In this document: positions 16,907-25,487 of the stretch, piece by piece
How positions within the stretch are numbered: position 1 is the stretch's first letter
Layout: the number at the start of each line of letters is the position of its first letter
Assembly: GCF_009707545.1 (NCBI RefSeq)
Contig: NZ_WLYK01000001.1
Location: 124,001 to 188,000, forward strand
Source of the DNA: Nakamurella alba
Lineage (GTDB): Bacteria > Actinomycetota > Actinomycetes > Mycobacteriales > Nakamurellaceae
Direction: 5' to 3'
DNA length: 64,000 nt
The notes under the pieces: model-generated
Databases searched by the model: none
What the model was told of the DNA's origin: nothing
The model's input: the letters and a program-made list of their open reading frames with translations, nothing else
Translations under genes and position numbers: made by a program

Positions 16907-17898
16907 CGGGTACCTCGCAGACGCGGATCGACGACGGTGTAGAGGATGTCGAGCAGGGTCGAGACGACGACGTAGATCAGGGCCGCGAACAGCACGACCG
17001 CGAGCACCACGGGCACGTCCTTGTTGGTGACGGCGCGCAGCGTGATCGAGCCGAGACCGGGTCGTCCGAAGACGGTCTCGGTGATGACGGCACCGCCGAG
17101 CAGACCACCGACGATCGATCCGGCCAGGGTCATGGCCGGCAGCAGCGCGTGCTTGAGCGCGTGCCGCACCAGCACCACACCCGGGGCGACCCCCCGCGCC
17201 CGCACGCTGAGCACGAACGGCTCGCCCAGGGTGCGCTCCATCGATTCGCGCAGGACCTGACCCAGCACGCCCGCGGTGGGCAGCGCCAGCGTGATCGTCG
17301 GGAGCACCAGCGAGTTCCAGCCGTTGGCCCCGGACACCGGGAACCACTGCAGGGTGAACGAGAAGGCGGTCAGCAGCAGGATGCCGACCCAGAACACCGG
17401 CACGGAGGTGAAGACCAGCTCGACGGTGGAGATGAGGGCCCGGGCGACCCGGCCGCGGCGCAGCGAGAACACCGACAGCGCGACCGCCAGCACGACTCCC
17501 AGCAGCAACGCCGCCAGGGCCAGTTCGACGGTCGACCACACTTCGCCGGCGATGATGTCGCCGACGGGGCGACGCTGGACGTACGAAGTACCCAGGTCGC
17601 CGGTGACCAACCGCCCCAGGTACTGCAGGTACTGCAGCCAGACCGGATCGGCCAGCCCCCATTCGGCGTTGATCGCCTCCTTCAGACCGGGGTAGTTCTG
17701 GTCGCCGGCGAGGATGTCGGCGATCGATCCCGGGATCGCCCGCAGCACGAAGAAGGCCGCCGTGACGGCCGCCCAGAGCACCAGGATCCCGGTGCCGAGC
17801 CGCCGCAGGATCCGTCCCCACGGGAAGATGCCCCGCCGCCCGGCGGCGACCGGGGTGGTCCCCGCGGTCGCCGCCGCACGCTCCAGCTGGTCGGTCAT
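16903..17898 (-). CDS. ABC permease, DppB type
   Basis: This 331-aa membrane protein opens with about 30 extra residues and then the canonical DppB start RILRRLGTGILVLWAAVTAAFFVLRAIPGS. LGTSYVQRRPVGDIIAGEVWSTVELA and the loop GVAPGVVLVRHALKHALLPAMTL (ATPase contact) are family features. One base separates it from the binding-protein stop. It forms the translocation pore with the DppC-type protein. Confidence 0.93.
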   Translation of the reverse strand: MTDQLERAAATAGTTPVAAGRRGIFPWGRILRRLGTGILVLWAAVTAAFFVLRAIPGSIADILAGDQNYPGLKEAINAEWGLADPVWLQYLQYLGRLVTGDLGTSYVQRRPVGDIIAGEVWSTVELALAALLLGVVLAVALSVFSLRRGRVARALISTVELVFTSVPVFWVGILLLTAFSFTLQWFPVSGANGWNSLVLPTITLALPTAGVLGQVLRESMERTLGEPFVLSVRARGVAPGVVLVRHALKHALLPAMTLAGSIVGGLLGGAVITETVFGRPGLGSITLRAVTNKDVPVVLAVVLFAALIYVVVSTLLDILYTVVDPRLRGTR

Positions 17899-17899
17899 G

Positions 17900-19555
17900 T
17901 CAGCTCTTCCAGATGTCGTACGACGAGGCCGGCGAGTTCAGCTGCGGTTCGAAGGCGATGCCGTGGATCTTGTCCGTGGCCGCGACGGTGTAGACCGGCG
18001 TGTACAGCGGGATGTATCGGGCGTCGTCCACCACGGTCTGCTGGATCCGGTCCAGGGCGGCCTTGCGGCTCGCCTGGTCGCTGCCCGCCCGGCTCTCGGC
18101 CACCAGATCGTCGAGCACCAGCGACTTGTCGGCACCGACGTAAAGGAAACCGTTGCTGCTGAAGAGGCTCTGGAACATCAGCGACGGATCAGCGGTCGGC
18201 AGCGTGTTCGGGTACACGGACCAGGTTCCATTGGCGGTCTCGTCGGTGAACGCCGCCGCGGTGATGATCTGCACGTCCAGGTTGAGTCCGATGTTCTGCT
18301 TGACCTGTGCCTGGATCGCCTGCAGCAGCACGTCCCGCTGGTCCCGCACGTAGGGCTGCGGGTAGCCGACGACGATCTTCAGCTGCTGATCGCCCTTGGT
18401 GCGGTAGCCGTCGGCGTCCCGACCGGTCCACCCGGCCTCGTCGAGCAGCTTGTTCGCCGCATCGACGTCGTTGCCCCAGGTGTTCTCCAGATCCTTGTCG
18501 TAGTAGGGGCTGTCCGGGCCGATCGAGGACCAGGCGCGCTTGACCGTGCCCAGGTACTGGTTCTGGATCAGGGCGTCCAGGTCGAAGCCGTCCCGCAGCG
18601 CCTGCCGCACCCGCTCGTCGTCGGCCGGCGCGATCCGCGTGTTGATGTTCAGCGAGAACGCGGTGCCGGTGGACGGTCCGGTCAGGTACTGGTAGCCGGA
18701 CTGGCCGGAGAACAGGGAGGTGTCGGTGACCTGCACGCCCTCGATCAGGTCGACCTGACCCGAGGTGAGCGCGCCGGTGCGGGTGGTGGCCTCCGGCAGG
18801 AAGCGGTAGGTGACCGTGTCCAGGTGGGCCGGCCCGGTGTGCTGTGCGTAGCCCGGAGCCCAGTCGTAGTCGGGGTTCTTCTTGAACGAGATCTGCTGTC
18901 CCGACTGGTACCCGTCCAGGACGAACGGGCCGGTGCCGATCAGGTCGGCATCCGGCGTGCAGAGGTCCGAGTCCTTCTTCAGCGACGCCGGCAGCAGCAC
19001 GGCGGTGCCGATCGACGCGAAGATGTCCAGCGTCGCGGCATCGGCCTGCTTGAGTTCCACCTCGAGCGTCGTGTCGTCCACCGCGGTCGAGGAGACGTAG
19101 TTGACCAGGGCCTGCTTGCTGGACTGGGTGCTCTCCGGCGCGACGATGAAGTCCAGGTTCTCCTTGACCGCCTCGGCGGTCAGCGGGGTGCCGTCGGAGA
19201 ACTTCACCCCGTCCCGCAGATGGAAGGTGTAGGTCTTCCCGTCGCCGGAGATGTCCCAGGACTGCGCGAGCCACGGCGTGTAGCTGCCGTCGGAGGCCTT
19301 GCCCACCAACGACTCCGCGTAGTTGCGGATGATCGGGTAGGAGTTCTGCTGGCCCGATCGCTGGGGGTTGTAGCAGACCGGTTCGACGCTGACGCCCCAG
19401 GTCAGCGAACCGCCGTCCGTCGGGGTTCCGGCCGCGGCGGTGGACCCGGATGTCCCGGGCGTGCTGTCGGAGGCGGCGGAGTTCCCGCCGCAGGCGGCGG
19501 CCGTCAGGGTGACGGCGAGGCCGGCCAGGACGAGTCGAAGATGTCTGTGGCGCAT
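17900..19555 (-). CDS. Family-5 extracellular solute-binding lipoprotein (OppA/DppA type)
   Basis: This 551-aa binding protein has a signal peptide MRHRHLRLVLAGLAVTLTAAACG with the lipidated cysteine near residue 22, then a Ser/Gly/Thr-rich linker. The family-5 fold follows, recognised by SLVGKASDGSYTPWLAQSWDISGDGKTYTFHLRDGVKFSDGTPL and IGTGPFVLDGYQSGQQISFKKNPDY. A possible SD (ACGGAAAC) precedes the ATG. Family members bind peptides, nickel, opines or glutathione; the riboswitch and the monooxygenases point to a sulfur compound here. Confidence 0.93.
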   Translation of the reverse strand: MRHRHLRLVLAGLAVTLTAAACGGNSAASDSTPGTSGSTAAAGTPTDGGSLTWGVSVEPVCYNPQRSGQQNSYPIIRNYAESLVGKASDGSYTPWLAQSWDISGDGKTYTFHLRDGVKFSDGTPLTAEAVKENLDFIVAPESTQSSKQALVNYVSSTAVDDTTLEVELKQADAATLDIFASIGTAVLLPASLKKDSDLCTPDADLIGTGPFVLDGYQSGQQISFKKNPDYDWAPGYAQHTGPAHLDTVTYRFLPEATTRTGALTSGQVDLIEGVQVTDTSLFSGQSGYQYLTGPSTGTAFSLNINTRIAPADDERVRQALRDGFDLDALIQNQYLGTVKRAWSSIGPDSPYYDKDLENTWGNDVDAANKLLDEAGWTGRDADGYRTKGDQQLKIVVGYPQPYVRDQRDVLLQAIQAQVKQNIGLNLDVQIITAAAFTDETANGTWSVYPNTLPTADPSLMFQSLFSSNGFLYVGADKSLVLDDLVAESRAGSDQASRKAALDRIQQTVVDDARYIPLYTPVYTVAATDKIHGIAFEPQLNSPASSYDIWKS

Positions 19556-19623
19556 GGGTTTCCGTTTCTGGGGATCGTGACGTGCGGCAGTGGTGATGAC
19601 CGGTCGGGTCGGCGCGGGACGGA

Positions 19624-20766
19624 TCAGGCGACGCGGGCGAGCGCGCCGCGTCGGGAGAGCTGGGGGAGGACGCCCTCGCCGACCCAGCGGGCCTCTTCGA
19701 GGTTCGGGAAGCCGGACAGGATGACCTCGTCGATGCCGAGATCGGCCAGTTCGAGCAGCCGATCGGCGATGGCCGCATGACTGCCGACCAACCCCAAGGC
19801 CGGGCCGCCGGCCAGCAGACCGAAACCGCCCCAGAGGTTCTCGCCGATCCACAGCGACTCCGGGCGGTGCGGGTCGGCATCTGCGAGCAGCGCCTGGCCA
19901 CGCTGCTGGCCGACCGACTGCCGGCCCAGCAACTGGGTGCGGGCGGAGGCCAGGTGGTCCGGGCGTACACCGTCCAGATGGGCCAGTGCGTCCCGCTCGG
20001 CCGCGGCGTCGGTCTCCCGGCTGAGCACCCAGCTGCGGATCCCGAAGCGCAATGTCCGGCCGTTGGCCGCTGCGGCCCCGCGGAGCCGGTCGATCTTCCC
20101 GGCCAGTTGAGCGGGTGGTTCCAGCCAGGAGAGGTAGACGTCGACGTGCCGGCCGGCGACCCCGACGGCGAAGTCGGAGGACCCGCCGAACCAGACCTCC
20201 GGCCGGCGTGGCAGGGTCCTCCGGTAGCCGGACAGCAAGGTCGCACCCTCGACGTCGTGGTGGTGACCTGCGACGGTGACGGTCTCGCCGGCGAACAGCC
20301 GGTGCAGCACGTCCAGGTACTCGTCCGTGCGGGCGTACTGGTCGGCCTTGTCGCCCCGGTCGCCGTGCCGCAGCGCCTCGGCGCCCGGTTCACCGGTGAC
20401 CACGTTCAGGTTGACCCGTCCGCCGGAGAGCGCCTGCAGCGAGGTCGCCCGGTGCGCGGTGGCGAACGGGGTCGCCGTCCTGGGGTGGAGCGCCACCAGG
20501 AACTGCAGGTCGCGGGTGGCCGCGAGCAGGCTCGACGACACCACCCACGGGTCCTCGCAGTACGAGCCGGTAGGTACCAGCACCCCGCGGAACCCGGTCT
20601 CCTCCAACGAGAGTGCGATCTGGGTCAGGTAGGACAGGCTGGGCGGGCGGAACGGGGCCGAGCGCCGGGTCGCGGCGTCGACGTGCACGTTCGTGCCGCC
20701 CTCGAGGAAGGCGGTCGATTCACCGGCGGTGGGCAGATACCAGTGCAAGGAAAGTTGAGAAGACAT
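19624..20766 (-). CDS. SsuD-like FMNH2-dependent sulfonate monooxygenase
   Basis: This 380-aa luciferase-like monooxygenase is close in layout to alkanesulfonate monooxygenase SsuD. The start LSLHWYLPTAGES, the block FLVALHPRTATPFATAHRATSLQALSGGRVNLNVVTG, DEYLDVLHRLFAGE and the C-terminal GFPNLEEARWVGEGVLPQL are all characteristic. The active-site RDKADQY-like segment reads RGDKADQYARTDEY. It is the first full gene after the SAM-IV leader. Family members release sulfite from alkanesulfonates using FMNH2 and O2. The reductase partner is not in the window. Confidence 0.92.
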   Translation of the reverse strand: MSSQLSLHWYLPTAGESTAFLEGGTNVHVDAATRRSAPFRPPSLSYLTQIALSLEETGFRGVLVPTGSYCEDPWVVSSSLLAATRDLQFLVALHPRTATPFATAHRATSLQALSGGRVNLNVVTGEPGAEALRHGDRGDKADQYARTDEYLDVLHRLFAGETVTVAGHHHDVEGATLLSGYRRTLPRRPEVWFGGSSDFAVGVAGRHVDVYLSWLEPPAQLAGKIDRLRGAAAANGRTLRFGIRSWVLSRETDAAAERDALAHLDGVRPDHLASARTQLLGRQSVGQQRGQALLADADPHRPESLWIGENLWGGFGLLAGGPALGLVGSHAAIADRLLELADLGIDEVILSGFPNLEEARWVGEGVLPQLSRRGALARVA

Positions 20767-20889
20767 GGCGGAAGCGCGCTTTCGTCTCTGGAAGCCCGGC
20801 TCGGGCAGGACGCGGCCAGCACGTCAGACGGTCCGTCGGTGCAGGGCAGCACCCACGGCACCCGGCCGGGAACGGTGAGAAAGGGGAGA

Positions 20890-20967
20890 TCAGTGCGCGC
20901 GGCGACAGCGGCCCTGGCGCACGGTGTTCGGCCGGTGCGCCAAGGTCAGCCGGACAGCGTCAGGCAT
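20890..20967 (-). CDS. Candidate 25-aa leader peptide of the sulfur operon
   Basis: A short frame with ATG at 20967 and a GGAGAGG ribosome binding site encodes MPDAVRLTLAHRPNTVRQGR followed by CRRAH. It lies between the SAM-IV riboswitch and the first structural gene, on the same strand. Short Arg-rich peptides with a near-terminal cysteine are a recurring feature ahead of sulfur genes in actinobacteria and are thought to sense cysteine by ribosome stalling. Here the single Cys codon is codon 21. No conservation test was possible, so this is a candidate. Confidence 0.5.
   Translation of the reverse strand: MPDAVRLTLAHRPNTVRQGRCRRAH
20912..20945 (-). promoter_or_regulatory. Hairpin inside the leader-peptide codons
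   Basis: On the minus strand CCTTGGCGCAC (20945-20935) pairs with GTGCGCCAGGG (20922-20912), 11 pairs including one G-T, around a 12-base loop. No T run follows. Because it is formed by codons of the leader peptide, ribosome position would control its folding. It could be an attenuator or a translation-coupled element. Confidence 0.4.
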
Positions 20968-21025
20968 GTCGCCTCTCCGCCGCATGATGCTCCCTCGCGT
21001 TCGAACTCGCGTCGCCATCGAGGAG

Positions 21026-21142
21026 ACGCTGCGCTTGCTCCGACGGGTGTGCGTCGGAACCTGGTCTTCACCCGGGGCACCCCACCGCAGCGCGAGGGTT
21101 GCCGTCCGACAAGCCGGGGCCTTGATGTCGGAACTCGTGACC
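21026..21142 (-). promoter_or_regulatory. SAM-IV-type riboswitch
   Basis: The minus-strand sequence matches the mycobacterial SAM-IV RNA I know from the literature. The conserved core CGGCAACCCTC is followed by GGTGGGGTGCCCCGGGTGA (21086-21068), GACCAGG, a hairpin and GCAAGCGC. Visible pairing: GGTC 21142-21139 with GACC 21066-21063 (P1); TCCGAC 21132-21127 with GTCGGA 21110-21105; and the terminal hairpin with arms at 21058-21053 and 21046-21041. SAM binding should reduce expression of the downstream sulfur operon. Recognition is from memory and needs a covariance-model check. Confidence 0.88.
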
Positions 21143-21150
21143 TGAGATGG

Positions 21151-21180
21151 ACAGTAGGTGCGCGACGGCGACGGTGTCAA
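21151..21180 (-). promoter_or_regulatory. Sigma-70-type promoter of the sulfur operon
   Basis: On the minus strand TTGACA (21180-21175) and TACTGT (21156-21151) are separated by 18 bases. A start about 7 bases further on would coincide with the 5' edge of the SAM-IV riboswitch. From 21181 to 21388, ahead of the divergent NUDIX gene, I see no other clear element. Confidence 0.7.
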
Positions 21181-21388
21181 GGCGGTGATCAACGAGAACA
21201 TCTGCCACAGATGGTGAACCGGTTCAGCGGGTGGTGGGGCCGTGCCCGGGTCGTCGCGGACGGCCACGGGAAGTGGTCGGGCGGCGCTACGGTTCAGCCA
21301 CTTCCGTCGGGCATGATCCGGCCGTGAGGTCGCGGGCGGCAGCTGCACGCGATCCACGCGGGTGGGCAGCCGCAACAAGGAGATCGAG

Positions 21389-22243
21389 ATGGACCTACGT
21401 TCGCTGGGTGAAGCGGCTCGTCGCCGGGCGTTCGAGTACCTGGATGCGGGACTGCCTGCGGTGGAACCGCGGGACTCCGCGGCCGTGGTGCTGCTTCGCG
21501 ACGGAGAGGACGGCATCGAGCTGTGCATGCTGATGCGCAGTCACGCGATGGCCACCTCCGGCGGGGTGCCGGTGTTCCCCGGTGGGCTGATCGACCCGGC
21601 CGACGGCGAGACACGTTGGCTCACAGGTGATCCCACCGAGTGGGCGGAAGCGCTCGGCACGGACCGGGATCTCGCTCGGGCGGTCGTGGCCGGCGCGGTC
21701 CGGGAGCTGTTCGAGGAGACCGGCATCCTGCTCGCCGAGCCGCGCCCGCCGGGCGGAACCATGGTGGCGCGGACATGGACCGCCGCACGGCGCGATCTGG
21801 AGGCGCACCGGCTCACCTTCGCCGATTTCCTCGCCGCACGAAGTCTGGGCATCCGCACCGACGGACTTCGGCTGTGGAGCACCTGGATCACGACGGAGTT
21901 CGAGTCCCGTCGCTACCGGAATGCCTTCTTCCTCGCGGCACTGCCCGCGGGGCAGGAGGCCGAGGACGGCTCCACCGAGTCGGACGGTCTCCGGTGGTTC
22001 CGGTGCGACGACCTGCTCGCCGGGGCGGCGTCCGGCACGCTCGAGGTGCTGCCACCCCAACTCTCCATCGCCCTGGAACTGCGGGAGCACCGGGCGGTGG
22101 CGGACGCCTTGGCCGCTGCCACTGCGCCTCGCGAGGTCGTCCTGCCGGAGTTGCGGATCGCCGGGGATCGCCTGGACCTGATCCTTCCGCAGCATCTCGT
22201 GGACCGCGCGGCGGCCTGGCGGTCGGACGAGCCGACCCGCTGA
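21389..22243 (+). CDS. NUDIX hydrolase, NUDT7/NUDT19-like
   Basis: This 284-aa protein has a NUDIX box read as GAVRELFEETGIL (about residues 101-113), with the REXXEE core intact (RELFEE), set within a longer variant of the fold. An early block AVVLLRDGEDGIELCMLMRSHAMATSGGVPVFPGGLIDPAD resembles the coenzyme-A-type NUDT7/NUDT19 branch. I chose ATG 21389 because AAGGAG lies about 7 bases upstream; an upstream GTG start in frame at 21362 is less convincing. Its place at the head of an acyl-CoA catabolic region fits hydrolysis of CoA esters, but this is inference. It is divergent from the sulfur operon. Confidence 0.85.
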   Translation: MDLRSLGEAARRRAFEYLDAGLPAVEPRDSAAVVLLRDGEDGIELCMLMRSHAMATSGGVPVFPGGLIDPADGETRWLTGDPTEWAEALGTDRDLARAVVAGAVRELFEETGILLAEPRPPGGTMVARTWTAARRDLEAHRLTFADFLAARSLGIRTDGLRLWSTWITTEFESRRYRNAFFLAALPAGQEAEDGSTESDGLRWFRCDDLLAGAASGTLEVLPPQLSIALELREHRAVADALAAATAPREVVLPELRIAGDRLDLILPQHLVDRAAAWRSDEPTR

Positions 22244-22318
22244 TCGGTCCGCTGAGTGGACCAATGGGGCCACCACTCCGCACGCGCGCCGGCTGCTGCG
22301 ATCGAGGTGTCCGATTCG

Positions 22319-22347
22319 TTGCCAGTTCGGTCCGACCATTGTACGGT
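22319..22347 (+). promoter_or_regulatory. Promoter with GGTCCGACC operator in the spacer, before the CoA ligase
   Basis: TTGCCA (22319-22324) and TACGGT (22342-22347) have a 17-base spacer. The perfect inverted repeat GGTCCGACC occupies 22329-22337 within it, and a partial copy GGTCCGACG follows at 22349. This GGTCNGACC form resembles FadR-type GntR operators. The same box recurs near 35234, 37960 and 59798. Confidence 0.6.
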
Positions 22348-22386
22348 TGGTCCGACGAGCCCATCACCGAGCAATGGAGCGCGACG

Positions 22387-24048
22387 ATGACGTCCACCGC
22401 ACCGGCCACCACCCTGCGCGACCGCTACTCCGACGACCAGATCGCCTCGTTCTACGAATCCGGCTACTGGAGCACGGATTCGCTCTACGAGCTCATCCGC
22501 ACCTCCGCTGCGTCCCGGCCCGACAAGGTGTTCGTCTTCGACAGCACCACGGCGGTCACCTACGCCGGGCTGCAGGAATCGGCCGTCCGAGTCGCGGCCG
22601 GGCTGCGCAGGGCGGGGGTCGCCCCGGGTGACCGGGTCGCGGTCCAGTTGCCCAACTGGACCGAGTTCGTGGTCATCGCCGCCGCGATCGCCCGGGCCGG
22701 GGCGGTCATCGTGCCGATCATGCCGATCTACCGGGACAAGGACGTCGCCTACGTCCTCGCACACTCCGGGGCGAAGGTGGCGGTCACCGCCGAGGAGTTC
22801 AAGGGGTTCGGCTACCTGGAGATGTTCCGGCAGATCCGACCGGCCTGCGAGGGGCTGGAGACGGTCGTCATCACCCGCGGCGCGACCGCGCCGGGTGCGG
22901 GCGAGATCGCCTGGGCCGACCTGGAGATCGCCGGCGACATCGCCGAGCTGGAGTCCGAGATCGGGCCCGACACGCACCCCGACGAGCCGTTCCTGGTGGT
23001 CTACACCTCGGGCACCACCGCCCGGCCGAAGGGTTGCCACCACACGCTGAACACCATCCGGTCGAGCGCGGCCGCCATCGCGCGGAGCCTCGACTACACC
23101 GAGGACGACGTCCAGTTCGGTCCGTCGCCCATCACCCACAGCACCGGTCTGGTGACTAGCGTGCTGCTGCCGCTGCTGAGCGGCGCCTCCTCGCACCTGA
23201 TGGAGGCGTGGGAGCCGGTCGAGGGCATGCGCCGGATCAAAGAACACGGCTGCACGGTGTCCGTGACCGCGACTGCCTTCCTGCAGATGATGATGGCCGC
23301 CTACGACCCTGCCCGGGACGACCTGAGCAGCGTCCGGTACTGGGTGTGCGCCGGTGCGCCGATCCCCGGGTCGGTGGTCGAGAAGGCGGGCCAGATGCTC
23401 TCCGGCGGAAGGGTTCTCAGTCTCTATGGTCGGTCGGAGAACTTCCTCACCACGATGTGCACCTCCACCGATGCCCCGTCCCGCTCGGTGTCGTCCGACG
23501 GCTCGGCGTTGCACGGCGCCGAAGTCAGGGTCGTGGGCCCGGAGGGCGAGGAGGTCCCACGCGGGGAGGAGGGCGACATCGCCTACCGCGGACCGAGTCA
23601 CATGATCGGCTACTACCTGGATCCGGTGGAGACGGTTGCGCTCTTCACCCCGGACGGATTTTCCCGCTCCGGCGACCTCGGTCGGATGGACGCCGACGGC
23701 TTCGTGCGGGTGACCGGCCGGCTCAAGGACATCGTCATCCGCGGTGGCATGAACATCAGCGCCAGGGAGATCGAGGACCTCGTCCTCGCCCATCCGGCCG
23801 TGGGTACCGTGGCCGTCGTCGGGATGCCGGACGAGCGGCTGGGTGAGAAGGTCTGCCTCTACGTCGTGCCGGCCGCCGGCGCCGAGCCGCCCACGCTGGA
23901 GTCGATTCTCGACGGCCTCCGCGCAGCGAAGCTGCCGACCGCAAAGCTGCCGGAACGGCTGGAGGTGGTGGATGTGCTGCCGATGACGGCCACCGGCAAG
24001 ATCCAGAAGCACCTGTTGCGCGAGGACATCGCGCGGAAGCTCGGATGA
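22387..24048 (+). CDS. AMP-forming acyl-CoA synthetase
   Basis: This 553-aa member of the ANL superfamily activates a carboxylic acid to its CoA thioester through an acyl-adenylate. The phosphate loop YTSGTTARPKGC is near residues 206-217, the substrate-side block QFGPSPITHSTGL near 240, YGRSENF near 345, SGDLGRMDADGFVRVTGRLKDIVIRGGMNIS near 435-465, and the catalytic lysine in MTATGKIQKHLL near 538. It resembles cyclohexanecarboxylate-CoA ligase-type (AliA) enzymes in overall form. Start ATG 22387 was chosen by family alignment of the N-terminus. The gene overlaps the PucR regulator by ATGA. It is a close paralogue of 35289-36956. Confidence 0.93.
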   Translation: MTSTAPATTLRDRYSDDQIASFYESGYWSTDSLYELIRTSAASRPDKVFVFDSTTAVTYAGLQESAVRVAAGLRRAGVAPGDRVAVQLPNWTEFVVIAAAIARAGAVIVPIMPIYRDKDVAYVLAHSGAKVAVTAEEFKGFGYLEMFRQIRPACEGLETVVITRGATAPGAGEIAWADLEIAGDIAELESEIGPDTHPDEPFLVVYTSGTTARPKGCHHTLNTIRSSAAAIARSLDYTEDDVQFGPSPITHSTGLVTSVLLPLLSGASSHLMEAWEPVEGMRRIKEHGCTVSVTATAFLQMMMAAYDPARDDLSSVRYWVCAGAPIPGSVVEKAGQMLSGGRVLSLYGRSENFLTTMCTSTDAPSRSVSSDGSALHGAEVRVVGPEGEEVPRGEEGDIAYRGPSHMIGYYLDPVETVALFTPDGFSRSGDLGRMDADGFVRVTGRLKDIVIRGGMNISAREIEDLVLAHPAVGTVAVVGMPDERLGEKVCLYVVPAAGAEPPTLESILDGLRAAKLPTAKLPERLEVVDVLPMTATGKIQKHLLREDIARKLG

Positions 24049-25475
24049 GGCCCCTCCACCCGGCAGTCCAGGACTCGCCCGCCCGACCGCGCGCTGCGGA
24101 GCGACCGATCACCGATCGCAGTGGTCCGGACCAGACACAGGCCCGTCTGCGCGCCCTCGAGGCCCGGTGCGCCGCGGACGACCGGCTGCAGCGACTCACC
24201 GTCGAATGTGCCGGTCTGGCCGGCATGGTTGCCGCCTGCGCAGAACTCACCGGGAAACCTGTTGTGCTGTTCGATTCCCGTCACCGGGTGGTGGCCGCCG
24301 CCGGCGGCGGAGCCGGGCCCGAGCGGCATCCTGTTCCTGCGCTCGACATCCTGCTGGGTGCAGGTGGCCCGGTGTCCCTCACCGACGTCGTCCCGGTGGT
24401 GATTCCGGCCGATCCGGTCAACGGCCCTCCGCGGCGCGCCCTTGTCACTCCGGTGGCCGGGCTCGGCGACCACTTCGGGTGGCTGGTCGTCGACGAGCAC
24501 CGGTCATCGCTCCGGGCCCTCGACGACTTCGTGGCCCGGCGGATCTCGCAGCGCCTCGCGGCCGAGTACGTCGCGCAGCGCCGGGTCGCGAAGGTCGCCT
24601 GGAATGCCAGGGCCGCGCTCACCCGGCAGCTCGTGCACGGCAGTTCCGACCCCGGGGAGCTCAAGGCCAGCGGTGAATACCTGGGCGTCGACGTCGCGGC
24701 CCAGCGCATCTGTGTGTACGTGCGGTGCGACCGCGAACTCGCCGACAGCGGTGACGAACTCGCGGACGTCATGGAGCGCGGGTTGGATGCCGAGGTGCTG
24801 ATCACCCGCGGATCCGAGGGCATCCTGTTGCTCTGCGCGGTCGATCCGGCAACTGCCGCCGCTGCGGCCGTCACGGCGGTGAAGAACGCTGTCACCGAGG
24901 CGTTGTCGATGGTGTGGCCGGGTAGCGACGTCACGGCCGGGGTGTCCGGGGCGACACCGCCGGACGGGTTGCGACGGGCCTACCGCGAGGCACGTGAGGT
25001 CGGTCTGTGTCTCGACCGGTTCGGCCGCCCCGGGGTGCAGCGGGTGCTCTCGGTCGGCGACCTGGGCCCGGCGCGGCTGTTCCTGGCGAACGGCGGCGAC
25101 AGTGCGGTGCGTGACTACGCCGACGACATCCTCGGACCGCTGCTCAGTGGTGACGGGTCGTCGGTCGATCTGCTGGCCACGCTCGCCCAGTACTTCGATG
25201 CGGGACGTAGCATCCGGCTGACGGCCACCCGACTGGGGATCCACGAGAACACCGTCCGGCTCCGGCTCAACAGGGTCCATGTGCTGACCGGCATGGACGT
25301 CGCCGGAGATCCGAACGACCAGCTCGGTGTGCAGACCGCGCTGCTGGTCGTCAGACTCCAGGGTCACCCGGCCTTCTCGTTCGTCGACCAGCCAGGGCGA
25401 ACGGTCCGGGACGACCACGGGGAGCAGGACGGCCGGCCCGTTCGGACCGGCGATGCCGTACGGAACACGGCCTGA
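24045..25475 (+). CDS. PucR/CdaR-family transcriptional regulator
   Basis: This 476-aa regulator has a C-terminal PucR-type HTH, recognised by RSIRLTATRLGIHENTVRLRLNRVHVLTGMDV (about residues 388-420). A GGDEF-like sensory segment typical of CdaR/PucR proteins (SVGDLGPARLFLA) precedes it, and the N-terminal 180 residues have GAF-like character. The ATG overlaps the stop of the CoA ligase (ATGA), so the two are co-translated. Such regulators often respond to the pathway substrate. Its direct target is probably the neighbouring catabolic genes. Confidence 0.86.
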   Translation: MRPLHPAVQDSPARPRAAERPITDRSGPDQTQARLRALEARCAADDRLQRLTVECAGLAGMVAACAELTGKPVVLFDSRHRVVAAAGGGAGPERHPVPALDILLGAGGPVSLTDVVPVVIPADPVNGPPRRALVTPVAGLGDHFGWLVVDEHRSSLRALDDFVARRISQRLAAEYVAQRRVAKVAWNARAALTRQLVHGSSDPGELKASGEYLGVDVAAQRICVYVRCDRELADSGDELADVMERGLDAEVLITRGSEGILLLCAVDPATAAAAAVTAVKNAVTEALSMVWPGSDVTAGVSGATPPDGLRRAYREAREVGLCLDRFGRPGVQRVLSVGDLGPARLFLANGGDSAVRDYADDILGPLLSGDGSSVDLLATLAQYFDAGRSIRLTATRLGIHENTVRLRLNRVHVLTGMDVAGDPNDQLGVQTALLVVRLQGHPAFSFVDQPGRTVRDDHGEQDGRPVRTGDAVRNTA

Positions 25476-25487
25476 CGCGGAGGTCGG

